DNA of 64,000 nucleotides from Bdellovibrio sp. SKB1291214 (GCF_002209355.2 NZ_CP106855.1:372001-436000), one strand, 5' to 3'; shown: positions 27,637 through 36,776, counted from the first letter of the stretch. Translations and numbers: made by a program. Notes: generated from the sequence alone by a model not told the origin.

Positions 27637-28644
27637 ATGAAAGCTCCTGTACGTGTTGCAGTGACCGGCGCTGCCGGCCAAATCGGTTATGCACTTCTTT
27701 TCCGCATCGCAAGTGGCGCGATGTTGGGTGCAGACCAGCCAGTTATTCTTCAACTTCTAGAGATCCCAGACGAAAAAGCTCAGAAAGCCCTTAAAGGCGT
27801 GATGATGGAGCTTGATGACTGCGCGTTCCCTCTATTGCACTCTATGATCGCGACGGGTGATCCAGCTGTTGCTTTCAAAGATGCTGACATCGCTCTGCTT
27901 GTGGGTGCACGTCCTCGTGGCCCAGGAATGGAACGTAAAGATCTTCTGACTGCAAACGGCCAAATCTTCACAGTTCAAGGTGAAGCGATTGGTAAATATG
28001 CAAATCCAAATGTAAAAGTTTTGGTTGTTGGTAACCCAGCAAACACGAACGCTTACATCGCCATGAAATCTGCAATGAAACACGGCCGCGTAAAAGCAAA
28101 AAACTTCACAGCTATGCTTCGTTTGGACCACAACCGCACGTTGTCTCAACTTGCTACTAAAACTGGTAAACCTGTTGCTTCTTTCAAAAAAGTGGCAGTT
28201 TGGGGTAACCACAGCCCGACGATGTACCCAGATGTTCGATTCGCGACAGCTGACGGCGCAAAAGTACCTGAGTTGCTAAAACTGGGAACGACTGAAGGCG
28301 ACACTTGGAACAAAGACACTTTCATCCCTACAGTTGGTAAACGTGGCGCTGCGATCATCGAAGCTCGCGGTTTGTCTTCTGCGGCTTCTGCAGCTTCTGC
28401 AGCAGTTGATCACATGCGTGACTGGTGGTTGGGTACGAATGGTGAGTGGGTTACGATGGGTATCCCTTCTGACGGTTCTTATGATATTCCAGAAGGCATC
28501 ATGTACGGTTTCCCTGTGACTTGCAAAAATGGCGAATACGAGATCGTTAAAGGTCTTGAGATCGACGCTTTCTCTCGCGAGAAAATGAATAACACATTGA
28601 AAGAATTGACAGAAGAAAAAGACGCTGTCGCTTCAATGCTATAA
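27637..28644 (+). CDS. mdh: malate dehydrogenase
   Basis: The 335-residue enzyme interconverts malate and oxaloacetate with NAD in the TCA cycle. The N-terminal Rossmann motif is [19 protein letters not shown]. The substrate-binding Arg loop ([15 protein letters not shown]), ANTNAYIAM and the catalytic [11 protein letters not shown] with its histidine are all present. Length and motif style match the type-2, cytosolic-like malate dehydrogenases that many Proteobacteria carry. A GAAAGGAAAC ribosome site precedes ATG and a strong terminator follows. Confidence 0.96.
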   Translation: MKAPVRVAVTGAAGQIGYALLFRIASGAMLGADQPVILQLLEIPDEKAQKALKGVMMELDDCAFPLLHSMIATGDPAVAFKDADIALLVGARPRGPGMERKDLLTANGQIFTVQGEAIGKYANPNVKVLVVGNPANTNAYIAMKSAMKHGRVKAKNFTAMLRLDHNRTLSQLATKTGKPVASFKKVAVWGNHSPTMYPDVRFATADGAKVPELLKLGTTEGDTWNKDTFIPTVGKRGAAIIEARGLSSAASAASAAVDHMRDWWLGTNGEWVTMGIPSDGSYDIPEGIMYGFPVTCKNGEYEIVKGLEIDAFSREKMNNTLKELTEEKDAVASML

Positions 28645-28667
28645 TTTCAAAAATTCAAATTTTGAAT

Positions 28668-28700
28668 AAAAAAAGGGTCTCGCCAGAGACCCTTTTTTTT
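28668..28700. terminator. bidirectional intrinsic terminator
   Basis: The stem GGGTCT / AGAGACCC with loop CGCC has A7 before and T8 after. It stops mdh and, from the other side, the zinc-finger gene at 28720. Confidence 0.88.
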
Positions 28701-28719
28701 GTTCGAACCATACCGTGTT

Positions 28720-29007
28720 TTAATCGAACAATTCTTCAAAGAAAGATTTCTTTCTTTTATAAGGCTTATGCCCGTACGAGCCGCCGTAAGAAGACTCTGC
28801 ATAAGAGGGCTGAGATTGATAAGCCTGTTGACCCTGCTGCTGGGGAGACGCCTTGAGAGACTCGTCTTCCCTTTGAGAGCGCTCAAGAATTTTATCAAGC
28901 TCTCCCCTGTCTAACCAGATACCGCGGCAATCGGGGCAGTAGTCGATCTCAACACCTTTACGTTCACTCATAACCAGGTCTTTATCTTTGCAATGAGGGC
29001 ATTTCAT
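28720..29007 (-). CDS. small zinc-finger protein, zf-TFIIB type
   Basis: The 95-residue protein opens with MKCPHCKDKDLVMSERKG and DYCPDCRGIWLDRGELDKIL, the CxxC...CxxC zinc ribbon with the GIWLDRGEL block that defines the TFIIB-like zinc-finger family. A Gln/Ser/Tyr/Gly-rich flexible region follows, with a short charged end (KKSFFEELFD). The start at 29007 has AAAGGATG upstream. The function of these small bacterial proteins is not established; they are often found near membrane or stress genes. Confidence 0.85.
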   Translation of the reverse strand: MKCPHCKDKDLVMSERKGVEIDYCPDCRGIWLDRGELDKILERSQREDESLKASPQQQGQQAYQSQPSYAESSYGGSYGHKPYKRKKSFFEELFD

Positions 29008-29111
29008 AATCCACATCCTTTCGCTTGAAAGAACTTTAGCAAGAAACACTTCTTCGCAATAATAGATAATTTTGATTAAGATATTCGCTTTAAACGAATG
29101 GACACTAGATT

Positions 29112-29978
29112 TCAATCTTCAAAGCATCGGATCGCACACTTAGCATCGGGTGTTGGTAAATCCCCCGCATAAGCACAGGTGCAGCTTCTGGTCGTCGAAT
29201 CATAGCTTATGATTGCAGGGGGACGACTGACTTGCAATGTCCCCCCGTTTGTTGACGGAGCTCGCACGATATAATCATCAGAATTGGGCAAATGCCCTTC
29301 CGTTCTGCAGTCCAAAACGTCAGGAGCAGGACGCGGACTGGAGCCACTGGGACATTCGGCATGATACAAGCCTCCCGTATACCATTTCGCCTGAACGGCT
29401 TTGCACTCCTCAAAAATGAAAATCTCGTCCATGCCGTTTGCCTGACGGCAAATCAGATCCAACACATATCGAGGCGTGTATTCTCGCGTCCAGCATTCGA
29501 CAATAACTCCATTTTTTTCTTTAACGACAAGTGGAATGATTTTTTGCCGAGACTGAATGTTCCCTTTTCCTTTATCAAAAGAAAAAACCAGATTGGCGAC
29601 ATTTACGTCCGGAGCGATGGCAGCCACTTTTCTTAACTGCATGCGGGTTAACTTCACTCCCCCTTCAATTTGACCGCTTTTTACCAGCGGCGAAATGACG
29701 GTTCCATCTTTTTGGTGATGATAAAACCCATTAATCAGAGTGCCTTGGGAACCATCCAGCAATTTGATTCCTTTATTCCCTAAGTTCAATGTGCACTCGT
29801 TATTTTTAGCCAAAGTTCGACGAACGACAGATACTGTATCGTCGATATCCAGTGACCTTTTCATTCCATGAAGATAATTGAAAGACTGCGCTGCAAACTG
29901 GCTGAGTATTAAAACAATGACCGAGCTTAGGCCAATCGTAACCAAAATTTGAATCAGTGTAAATCCCCGTCGATTCAT
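29112..29978 (-). CDS. pseudopilin-like protein (third gene of the prepilin operon)
   Basis: The 288-residue protein has a class III prepilin leader: MNRRG, then FTLIQILVTIGLSSVIVLIL, the peptidase site between Gly and Phe. Residue +5 is Gln instead of the usual Glu. The large C-terminal domain is Cys-rich (CTREYTP, DLICRQ, ECKAV, CTCAYAG, CAIRCFED), so it should be disulfide-stabilised outside the cytoplasm. It overlaps the gene before it by ATGA, so translation is coupled. It resembles minor pilins of type IV pili or type II secretion (PilW/GspJ-like in position), but the exact class is not clear. Confidence 0.75.
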   Translation of the reverse strand: MNRRGFTLIQILVTIGLSSVIVLILSQFAAQSFNYLHGMKRSLDIDDTVSVVRRTLAKNNECTLNLGNKGIKLLDGSQGTLINGFYHHQKDGTVISPLVKSGQIEGGVKLTRMQLRKVAAIAPDVNVANLVFSFDKGKGNIQSRQKIIPLVVKEKNGVIVECWTREYTPRYVLDLICRQANGMDEIFIFEECKAVQAKWYTGGLYHAECPSGSSPRPAPDVLDCRTEGHLPNSDDYIVRAPSTNGGTLQVSRPPAIISYDSTTRSCTCAYAGDLPTPDAKCAIRCFED

Positions 29979-30943
29979 CTTGGAACGCACCTTACGTAAG
30001 TTTGCACAGGCGCCGCGCCTTCAAGCACCGAAGCGAGATGCTCAAATTCACAGCTATTGCTGGCAGGATGCGCTTTGGAGGCACTTGCGGGTTGCGGCTG
30101 CGTGACAGTCTTAAATACTCCTCCGTCAGCCATATAGGTTCTAGGAGGTAAAGCGATAGCACCCTGTCGCGAGACCTTGCATAGCTTCATAGAAGGCAAA
30201 TCTGGCCTGCTTTGAAAGCGCGAGGGCACCGCAAGCCTGCGACTAGAACCACAATCAGCTTCATCCAAAGTCAAACCCTTAACCCATTCCACAGATGCTA
30301 TATCTGCGCATGCAGCCGTCCCTGGTGGGGCTGCTGGAATTAAATAGTTGTACATGGGGTTGTAAGACGAAAATCCCCAGCCATTGTGCTGGCAGATTCT
30401 TTGAGGAACGGTGTAAAGCCCGAAAACCGTGGTTGAACAAAAGACGATCCCCGTACTATTAAACCCCACATAAAGGGGAAGAGCGCGAGTGATTTGGCTT
30501 CCCCCCAATGCATCCTGGGCTTTTTCAAATGAAAATACCAACTCCGCATAGGCCGTATTTGCAGAAAGCCTTGTGACTGGAACAAGTCTTATTTCCTTGA
30601 TTCTGACTCCCGAGGGATCAAAAGTTTTTCCGGCCTTTAAAATGTCACTTTGTCTATCATTCACCAAATTATAAAAGGAAATCTGTTTTACTTTTTCCCC
30701 TGCGGGATTATCGGGTTTAAAGCCCACCCGGCCCGCCAAGATAGAAGTGCAATACCTTTCATCAGTACCGAATGCCGCTGTCACGTGTGCCATGGCATTT
30801 TCGATGCTGTTGTTTTGATTCCCCGACTGAACTCCCAAGGCCAAACTTCTCATGTGAGTAATAATACCAAAGATTGATAACGACATAATTCCAAGGCTTA
30901 ACAAAACTGACAGAATAGATACGTTGCCTCTTTCCGACCTCAT
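29975..30943 (-). CDS. pseudopilin-like protein (second gene of the prepilin operon)
   Basis: The 322-residue protein starts MRSERG, then NVSILSVLLSLGIMSLSIFGII, a short basic leader ending in Gly before a hydrophobic helix, as in prepilins, though without the canonical Glu at +5. The exported domain holds about eight cysteines and blocks such as VTRLSANTAYAELVFSFEKAQ, also seen in diverged form in both neighbours (VFSFDKGKGN, LKIDFESSLT). This supports one gene family that arose by duplication. Both its ends overlap neighbours by ATGA. Confidence 0.72.
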   Translation of the reverse strand: MRSERGNVSILSVLLSLGIMSLSIFGIITHMRSLALGVQSGNQNNSIENAMAHVTAAFGTDERYCTSILAGRVGFKPDNPAGEKVKQISFYNLVNDRQSDILKAGKTFDPSGVRIKEIRLVPVTRLSANTAYAELVFSFEKAQDALGGSQITRALPLYVGFNSTGIVFCSTTVFGLYTVPQRICQHNGWGFSSYNPMYNYLIPAAPPGTAACADIASVEWVKGLTLDEADCGSSRRLAVPSRFQSRPDLPSMKLCKVSRQGAIALPPRTYMADGGVFKTVTQPQPASASKAHPASNSCEFEHLASVLEGAAPVQTYVRCVPR

Positions 30944-31665
30944 GGATAGACCGTCCCATCAATGCACATTTTTGATTCCGGATCGAAGAAATAAATCGGC
31001 CCGGAGATCTCTTGACATAAAAAGTCTTCCAGAGTTTTACCGGGATACTTTTCTGGGTATGGCAGTGTTGAGGCAAAACAGTCTGTAAACACTCCACCAC
31101 CGTTCGTTGCAAAGTAAAATGGAATTTCGATCGACCGAGAATTCACTGTCAAAGAGGACTCAAAATCAATTTTCAGATTTACCAAATAAGACTTAGTTCC
31201 CCTGAGCTCGCTTCCTGCGGCAAAAGCCACCGCTGATGAGGAAGGAGTTATCGGAACAAAAGCAATCTTAGAAATTTTTATTCCTCTAGAAGTACTTCCA
31301 GAACCAAAAAGGATTTTCGGGGAAGTATTTGAGGGAGTATAATGAGCATCCACGATTCTAATAGTCCCCTGCTCGGAAGACTGAAGGGCCTCGTTAATTG
31401 TTTTGCCAAAGGCCCCTGTTCTTAAATTCTGGCGACATAGATCATGGTGAGTAAAAAGCATCTCGAGACGAGTTTTAAGTCCCAATGCCGATTGATCATT
31501 CCGGTCTTTACTTGCCAGCTCAGTGCGAGCACTGACTTGCGACAAGACAGTTGTCGCAAGCACAGTGATCGCGACCACGGCAATTGAAATGGCACCCACC
31601 ATAAAGCCACTCTCGTCGCCGACTGAAAATGAAGCCTGCCCCCAACTTTTGATACATTCCCCCAA
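30940..31665 (-). CDS. pseudopilin-like protein (first gene of the prepilin operon)
   Basis: The frame of 241 residues starts with a rare TTG at 31665. GDESG then precedes FMVGAISIAVVAITVLATTVL, a helix in the prepilin position but with an acidic rather than basic leader. An ATG at 31602 would start inside that helix. The exported part has the same strand blocks as the next two proteins (ISKIAFVPITPSSSAVAFAAG) and several cysteines. It begins the three-gene operon and is coupled to the next gene by ATGA. The true start is uncertain. Confidence 0.65.
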   Translation of the reverse strand: MGECIKSWGQASFSVGDESGFMVGAISIAVVAITVLATTVLSQVSARTELASKDRNDQSALGLKTRLEMLFTHHDLCRQNLRTGAFGKTINEALQSSEQGTIRIVDAHYTPSNTSPKILFGSGSTSRGIKISKIAFVPITPSSSAVAFAAGSELRGTKSYLVNLKIDFESSLTVNSRSIEIPFYFATNGGGVFTDCFASTLPYPEKYPGKTLEDFLCQEISGPIYFFDPESKMCIDGTVYP

Positions 31666-31902
31666 GGAATTAAAGTCTTGTTTAGGTTAACAAAAATGTC
31701 GGGACACGAAATAAGAAATAGGAAACGTTTCTTATATTCCACAAGGGAACGCGATTTTTTAATGTTTACGATTTACTATGAAACAACCTGCGAGTTACAA
31801 CGAGACGAAGTTTGATTTTTTTGAAGTCAACAGATGGTAGTGATTGCAAAAGTGAAATTAAAGATGTCTACTTTTTTGTAAACTTAGACGACATTTCGGA
31901 AC

Positions 31903-31933
31903 AAAAAAAAGGCCTCTTAACAGAGGCCTTTCT
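31903..31933 (-). terminator. intrinsic terminator
   Basis: The stem GGCCTC / GAGGCC with a six-base loop is followed on the minus strand by eight T. It stops the gene at 31936-32412. Confidence 0.84.
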
Positions 31934-31935
31934 TA

Positions 31936-32412
31936 TTACTTACAGCTTTCGATTTGTTTTTCTTGAACACGGATTGGACGCTCTTGGCGCCAGTCAGCAG
32001 CTTCGTAAGTGTATTGAAGGTAGCTTGTTGGATATTGTAAAGTGCGAACTTCTGATTTCACACAAGTGGGACGAGTAGAATCTTTGCGGTCATACTTAAC
32101 ACATACCAACTGCTGATAGAACGGAGAAACAGAAACAGTTTGAGCTGGGATGTCTTTAACTGTGCGACCTACGCAAACTTTTTTCGGATAATGAGAGTCT
32201 GAACGATCCCAACGGATAGATTTGCAGAATTCTTGTTTGTGCGCCGGAACGAATACACGAAAAACTTCATTTTTTTCGTCAACGCAAATTTGCTTTGCAG
32301 TCACGAGACCTTTTTCAGGCACGAACGGATTTTCAGAACGATTTTGATATTTTTCACCAGATGCGTTTGCGAACATCGGAAGAGCCAAAGCCAATGCGAT
32401 CAATAGTTTCAT
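31936..32412 (-). CDS. small periplasmic hypothetical protein
   Basis: The frame is open to 32580, but the start is placed at 32412 (AGGGG before ATG), giving MKLLIALALALPMFANA, a signal peptide. The mature 140 residues contain paired blocks: AKQICVDEKNEVFRVFVPAHKQEFCKS and QQLVCVKYDRKDSTRPTCVKS with similar spacing of cysteines, perhaps an internal repeat of two to three strands. Six cysteines suggest disulfides. No known family. Confidence 0.7.
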   Translation of the reverse strand: MKLLIALALALPMFANASGEKYQNRSENPFVPEKGLVTAKQICVDEKNEVFRVFVPAHKQEFCKSIRWDRSDSHYPKKVCVGRTVKDIPAQTVSVSPFYQQLVCVKYDRKDSTRPTCVKSEVRTLQYPTSYLQYTYEAADWRQERPIRVQEKQIESCK

Positions 32413-32611
32413 AGGAATACCCCTTTTTTTGCTAACGCTTAGTATGAAAGGCAATCGCCGTGCAAGGGGAATTATTTCCTGTTTACTTTGTAATTGATAA
32501 AATCGAAAGGATACACCGTTGGATCGCATATACTCTTTAATAAGATAAAATTCACTCGGGATTTTTTCGCAACCGGGCATGTATTCACCCTGTGTACAGC
32601 ATCACCGAGTT

Positions 32612-33291
32612 CTATCTTTTCACGAAATGCCAAATTTTTATCAAGGGTTTATCTAAATATCGGGCCCACTTCGGATTCTGCTCAGCAAGTTTTCGATCTC
32701 CCAAAACATCTTTACTATGGATCAATTTAAATCCTACGGCAGCGGCCACCCTTTCAATTTCGTTCTGGGTGTGAGCAAAGCTTACGAGGTGAACTTCTTC
32801 ATCTGAATTTTGCGGTTTAAAATGAGCTCCCACCCCCGATAAAGTTCGTTCTGGATGGATTTCTGATAAGTACAAATCTCCACCTGTTTTCAAACAGGTG
32901 ATTGCCTGTCTGAAAAAGTCCTCTAAATTTTGGATGTGCTCTAAGACCAAGCTTTCCACAACAACGTCAAAATCATGAGCAAGTCCTTTTTGAGCGGCAA
33001 AGTCCCCTTCGACAAAAGTCACTTTTGAGGAAGAAATTTTTCCCCGCGCGATAGCAAGCATTCCTGGGGACATATCGATGGCGACAACAGTGTTTCCAGC
33101 CTCGATCCACTTTTTGGTGTGCCGACCCGTTCCGCACCCAATTTCCAGAACTTTGACGCCAGAATGATGACGCCAATAATTTGGAAAGTTCATTTCATCA
33201 ATAGCCACCGTTGGATTAGGTAACTATCATACGTCACCGACCAGATGTCGTAGCCCTCTTGAATTTTATGTTTTTTTTGATTTTCAGACAT
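32612..33291 (-). pseudogene. class I SAM-dependent methyltransferase with a one-base frameshift
   Basis: A strong AAAGGAG ribosome site and ATG at 33291 open a frame MSENQKKHKIQEGYDIWSVTYDSY that ends soon after. The following frame, open from 33208, gives PTVAIDEMNFPNYW, then VLEIGCGTGRHTKKW (SAM motif I), VVAIDMSPGML and the rest of a normal small methyltransferase. Adding one C on the minus strand near 33218 (TACC to TACCC) would restore YPNPTVAIDE without a break. So a one-base deletion has split the gene, or the assembly lost a base there. The substrate is unknown. Confidence 0.8.
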
Positions 33292-33516
33292 AGATACTCC
33301 TTTAAAAAGGTCTGCCTGACCCATTAGGAGCATAAATTTGGAGAGTTTAAAATAAAACCGCAGCGCCACTGCATCTATAATCTATCAAATAACATCACCG
33401 GTTTCAACCCCGTTCTAGAACAAAACCATCCATGATTTAAAAGCACTCAATCAATGACTTTTAGCTTTTGACTGCCTGATAGAAGTCATGAAAAATCCTT
33501 TTCAGAGGATTCAATT

Positions 33517-34041
33517 ATGGACGCCCATTATGGCAAAGTGATGCAAGCACGAGATCAAATTAAAGATACAGGCAGCAAATTGTACTTTGCCTATTCGGGG
33601 GTTTTGGATCGTGAAGCTTTCGAAATTTGGGCCGAAGAACACAGCTACCAATTCTTCACATTGCCTGAAGGTCAGGTCGCCGAAGCCAAAGGGGTGGATC
33701 TTATTTTCGACTTTCCATCACGCTGGTGGGGAGGACGTGTTGCAGGTCTCACCATGAAAGACGACTCTTCCGTTTTCGGAAGACTTTTTGAAATCCCTGC
33801 GAAAGAGTGGCCGATCATTCAACATAAGGAAGGCGTCGTAACCGGAATGTCTGTAGAAACTACTCTACGTGTCTTGGTCAATGGGCAAGAATTCGAAGCA
33901 ACAGCCTTTGTAACATCACCGAACCGCCGTAGCCTTGACGGTCCTATTAGCGAACGATATCTCGAAGCCCTCATTCGAGGCGCGCGAGCATCGGGACTGC
34001 CTGCGGAATATATCGCTTCCCTACCTGCGAAAGCACGGTAA
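33517..34041 (+). CDS. gamma-glutamylcyclotransferase-like protein
   Basis: The 174-residue protein fits the GGCT/AIG2-like fold: LYFAYSGVLDREAF at residues 22-35 stands for the YxSNL-type substrate loop (here SG in place of the usual GS). FPSRWWGGRVAGL and VFGRLFEIPAKEWPIIQHKEG follow with the conserved Glu of the active site, then SERYLEALIRGARASGLP at the C-terminus. Related enzymes release 5-oxoproline from gamma-glutamyl peptides. The altered loop leaves the activity open. A GAGGATTC ribosome site precedes ATG. Confidence 0.75.
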   Translation: MDAHYGKVMQARDQIKDTGSKLYFAYSGVLDREAFEIWAEEHSYQFFTLPEGQVAEAKGVDLIFDFPSRWWGGRVAGLTMKDDSSVFGRLFEIPAKEWPIIQHKEGVVTGMSVETTLRVLVNGQEFEATAFVTSPNRRSLDGPISERYLEALIRGARASGLPAEYIASLPAKAR

Positions 34042-34064
34042 CAGCCAGGTAGCCCCTATTACTT

Positions 34065-34847
34065 TTACTCAGGATTAATGAGGGTGCTGCCATATTTCTT
34101 GAACAGATGCTCAAGCTTCCCTGAAGACTTGAGCTTTAGGATAGCACTGTCCAGATCTTTTTTAGTGACTCGACCCAAGCGACTTATTGAGCAGATGATC
34201 GGATAGTCTTTAAGAAAAATAGACTGGCGATTTTTAGTAATATCCGGGTTTTTCAATCGAAAATAATCAAGAAATATCTGATCTGTGACCACATATTGAA
34301 TTCGTCCGTGAAGAAGTTTTTTAAGATTTGCTTCTTCGCTGACATTGTCCTCGCGATTTATTTTTCCAGAGGAAAAATAAGGATCCAGCGCAGGATAGAC
34401 ATAGAGAAGCATAGTGCCCAGAGTTTTTCCTTTAAGGCCCGCGACCGTCTCCGGCATTGGGGACGGTCCAATGATTATCTCTCGTTTGATAAAAAGTGTT
34501 TTTGAAAAATCCATTTTATCCTGACTCGTGTCCCACAACGGGGACGTGTAGCACAGGATGTCCATTTGACCTTTAAGCAAGTATCCAAGCAGACGATAAC
34601 GAGTGACCACGCTGAACTGAGCTTTGCGCCCCATGGCTTCAGCAAGGGCGTTGGTATAGTCGACAATAAGGCCTTCTTTTTTATCACCGTCTTCGATCAA
34701 CAAAGGCGGAGCCAATCCCGCAGGAATGGAGGCGCGAATAATCATTTTATCATCAGCCCGCCCCCATAGGCCGAGCGTTATTATGAAAAAGAAAACGAGA
34801 AGCGACTGCACCCGCTTTTTTTGCCGACGATCCGAAATATATTCCAT
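34065..34847 (-). CDS. solitary periplasmic solute-binding-like protein (SBP_bac_3 type)
   Basis: The 260-residue protein has an N-terminal membrane/signal segment (VQSLLVFFFIITLGLWGRA). A family-3 binding-protein fold follows: GLIVDYTNALAEAMGRKAQF, YLLKGQMDILCY, VAGLKGKTLGTMLLYVYP, YVVTDQIFLDYFR. No transporter genes flank it, as with the other four proteins of this kind in the window. The ligand is unknown. The first 25 bases overlap the upstream part of the plus-strand region that leads to the gene at 35040. Confidence 0.78.
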   Translation of the reverse strand: MEYISDRRQKKRVQSLLVFFFIITLGLWGRADDKMIIRASIPAGLAPPLLIEDGDKKEGLIVDYTNALAEAMGRKAQFSVVTRYRLLGYLLKGQMDILCYTSPLWDTSQDKMDFSKTLFIKREIIIGPSPMPETVAGLKGKTLGTMLLYVYPALDPYFSSGKINREDNVSEEANLKKLLHGRIQYVVTDQIFLDYFRLKNPDITKNRQSIFLKDYPIICSISRLGRVTKKDLDSAILKLKSSGKLEHLFKKYGSTLINPE

Positions 34848-34970
34848 ATAGAAGATAGTTTTGCCGAGTTAGCCTTCGGTTGCAAGGGGGCTATAGACGA
34901 CAAGTTCAGACCTCAATTATCTGTTAGAATCCAAAAATGCACCGTGGTGCCACATTGTCGTCGGGTCCCA

Positions 34971-34986
34971 TGGCACGACCGCTGCA
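34971..34986 (+). promoter_or_regulatory. predicted sigma-54 (RpoN) promoter
   Basis: The sequence TGGCACGACCGCTGCA fits the -24/-12 consensus TGGCACR-N4-TTGCW with one mismatch and has the exact GG-N10-GC spacing. It lies 53 bases before the start codon of the small secreted protein at 35040. An NtrC-type activator gene is close by at 36907. Confidence 0.68.
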
Positions 34987-35039
34987 ATACCCCTTATTGT
35001 CATCTATTTGGTGGCAATTTTAAACCACGGGGGAAAACG

Positions 35040-35375
35040 ATGAAAAGAATTTTGATCGCACTGGTATCTGTTATGGCATTTGCACAAATTGCTCAGGCAC
35101 AGACTGAATACTATACTGAAGACTACCGACCTGCAGGAATGGATCGTCGCGGTTGTGACGATCAAATCGATGAGCCGCAAGTAGAGTACATGGACTGTGA
35201 TTCAGAGGACAACAAATACAACGAGTGCTGGGTTAATGGCCGTGGAGTAAGATCCGTCAGATTGTACCGTAAAAACTCGCGCTCTGAATGTGTTGCCAAC
35301 AAAAGCTTTGGATTTAAAGGAAGTGTGATTTGGGTAGATAAAGGTTGCAGAGCCACTTTTGAAATCAAACGATAA
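35040..35375 (+). CDS. small secreted Cys-rich protein
   Basis: The frame is open from 34821, but ATG 35040 gives MKRILIALVSVMAFAQIAQA, a clear signal peptide, and lies just after a predicted sigma-54 promoter. The mature 91 residues are acidic at the N-terminus and then basic. They contain five cysteines in a pattern like a small disulfide fold (DRRGCDDQ, YMDCDSED, NECWVNG, ECVANK, KGCRATFEIK). No known family. A GGGGG stretch before ATG may serve as ribosome site. Confidence 0.72.
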   Translation: MKRILIALVSVMAFAQIAQAQTEYYTEDYRPAGMDRRGCDDQIDEPQVEYMDCDSEDNKYNECWVNGRGVRSVRLYRKNSRSECVANKSFGFKGSVIWVDKGCRATFEIKR

Positions 35376-35397
35376 AAATTTGATACTTTCGTAAATG

Positions 35398-35428
35398 AGG
35401 CAGGATTATTTCCTGCCTTTATTTTTTT
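35398..35428 (+). terminator. intrinsic terminator
   Basis: The stem AGGCAGGA / TCCTGCCT with a five-base loop is followed by TTATTTTTTT. It stops the small secreted gene ending at 35375. Confidence 0.82.
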
Positions 35429-35453
35429 GTTATTTCAGTTCATTTTTCAGGCA

Positions 35454-35481
35454 TAAAAAAACCGAAGACTCAGCTTCGGTT
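35454..35481 (-). terminator. intrinsic terminator of tRNA-Asp
   Basis: The stem ACCGAAG / CTTCGGT is followed on the minus strand by a run of seven T, 27 bases after the 3' end of the tRNA gene. Confidence 0.8.
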
Positions 35482-35507
35482 ATTTGGGCCATGTTTTCAG
35501 AGAAAAA

Positions 35508-35584
35508 TGGCGGGGTGGACGGGACTCGAACCCGCGGCCTTCCGCGTGACAGGCGGACGTTATAACCAACTTAACTACCACCCC
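35508..35584 (-). tRNA. tRNA-Asp (GUC)
   Basis: The minus strand folds into a full cloverleaf of 77 nt. The acceptor stem is GGGGTGG / CCACCCC, the discriminator is G, and the CCA end is encoded. The anticodon loop CTGTCAC gives anticodon GTC, which reads Asp codons. The T-loop is GTTCGAGTC. No other tRNA or rRNA gene is adjacent. Confidence 0.97.
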
Positions 35585-35823
35585 AGTGGTGTTTTGGAAG
35601 ACTTGTTATAGCCAGTGTGGTTCGTCAGATCAACATTAATTTTAAAAATTTTAATGATTCTTCACGAAGTGTTCATAACTAATGCGGCGTAGACAATTTT
35701 CTTTGACGTCTTTGCTGGTTTTTTACGCAAACCTAGGAAATCTCGGGCTTTTTCTGCTTAAGCACAGCTAGATTTTTCGATTTTCCCATCCCGTGAGACG
35801 CCTGAGACTGGCATAATGGAATC

Positions 35824-36225
35824 ATGATTACACAAACGACCTCTCGCATTGGCAAGTTATTGATTATCGACGACGAAGAAGATCTTCGCGAAGTGCTGAC
35901 CGCAATCCTTGAAGACTCGGCTCAGCAGATCGATACGGCAGCGAATGGACTTGAGGGCATCGAAAAACTCAAATCAGGTCAATACGACGCTGTTCTCTCT
36001 GACGAAAAGATGCCCCGAAAGAGTGGTTTGGAAGTCCTTAAATGGATGCGTGAAAATGGCATCAACACTCCGTTCATCATGCACACCGGATATGGTCAAA
36101 AAGACATCATGCAAGAAGCTCAAAAACTTGGAGTCTTTGCTTTGATCGACAAACCGTGGGACGAGAAAAAGCTGATCAAAACGGTCGAAACAGCTTTGCA
36201 AACAGGGACAGCTACGCCAAAATAG
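35824..36225 (+). CDS. single-domain response regulator (CheY-like receiver)
   Basis: The 133-residue protein is one receiver domain with no output domain. It has the acidic pair in LLIIDDEEDLRE, the phospho-acceptor Asp at about 60 (AVLSDEKMPRKSG), the Thr switch in MHTGYG and the Lys in IDKPW. It could pass phosphate in a relay or bind a partner directly. The nearest partners by position are the Hpt protein at 39849 and the NtrC-type regulator at 36907. No kinase is adjacent. The gene for oligoribonuclease follows after 23 bases. Confidence 0.9.
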   Translation: MITQTTSRIGKLLIIDDEEDLREVLTAILEDSAQQIDTAANGLEGIEKLKSGQYDAVLSDEKMPRKSGLEVLKWMRENGINTPFIMHTGYGQKDIMQEAQKLGVFALIDKPWDEKKLIKTVETALQTGTATPK

Positions 36226-36248
36226 AGTCTCTTACGACAGGATGACTC

Positions 36249-36776
36249 ATGGATAAAATATTTTGGCTTGATATGGAGATGACCGGTCTTGATGTGGAAA
36301 AAGAACGCATCATCGAAGTCGCAGCGATCGTCACGGATCTTAACTTTAAAGAGCTGGATGTTTTTGAAACTGTCGTACGCCAGCCGCAAAAATATCTAGA
36401 TAGCATGGACGCCTGGAATACCGAACATCATAAAAAATCAGGGCTGACCGCGAAAGTTCCAAATGGCATGCCTGAAGATCAAGCTGAAGCTAAATTGGTT
36501 GATTTAGTCAAAAAGCACTGGCCAGACCCGAAAGACCGCCCCGTTATGGGTGGGAATTCGATCATGCAAGATCGCTTGTTCATTAATAAGTACATGCCTG
36601 ATCTTGCCAGCAGACTTCACTATCGCCAAGTCGACGTGTCGTCTTGGAAAGTGATCATCAATAACAAGTTTAAATACGTTTATCAAAAAACGAACAGCCA
36701 CCGAGCTTTGGATGATATCCGCGAAAGCATCCAAGAACTTCGCCACTATTGCGATAATTTGAATTTCAAAAAATAG
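36249..36776 (+). CDS. orn: oligoribonuclease
   Basis: The 175-residue 3'-to-5' exoribonuclease degrades 2-5-nt RNAs, including pGpG from cyclic-di-GMP turnover. The DEDDh residues are visible: WLDMEMTGL (Asp and Glu of Exo I), MGGNSIMQDRLFI (Exo II Asp) and NSHRALDDIRES (His and Asp of Exo III). Family length is matched. An ACAGGATG ribosome site precedes ATG. It is probably co-transcribed with the receiver gene upstream, and it ends before a terminator at 36874. Confidence 0.96.
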   Translation: MDKIFWLDMEMTGLDVEKERIIEVAAIVTDLNFKELDVFETVVRQPQKYLDSMDAWNTEHHKKSGLTAKVPNGMPEDQAEAKLVDLVKKHWPDPKDRPVMGGNSIMQDRLFINKYMPDLASRLHYRQVDVSSWKVIINNKFKYVYQKTNSHRALDDIRESIQELRHYCDNLNFKK

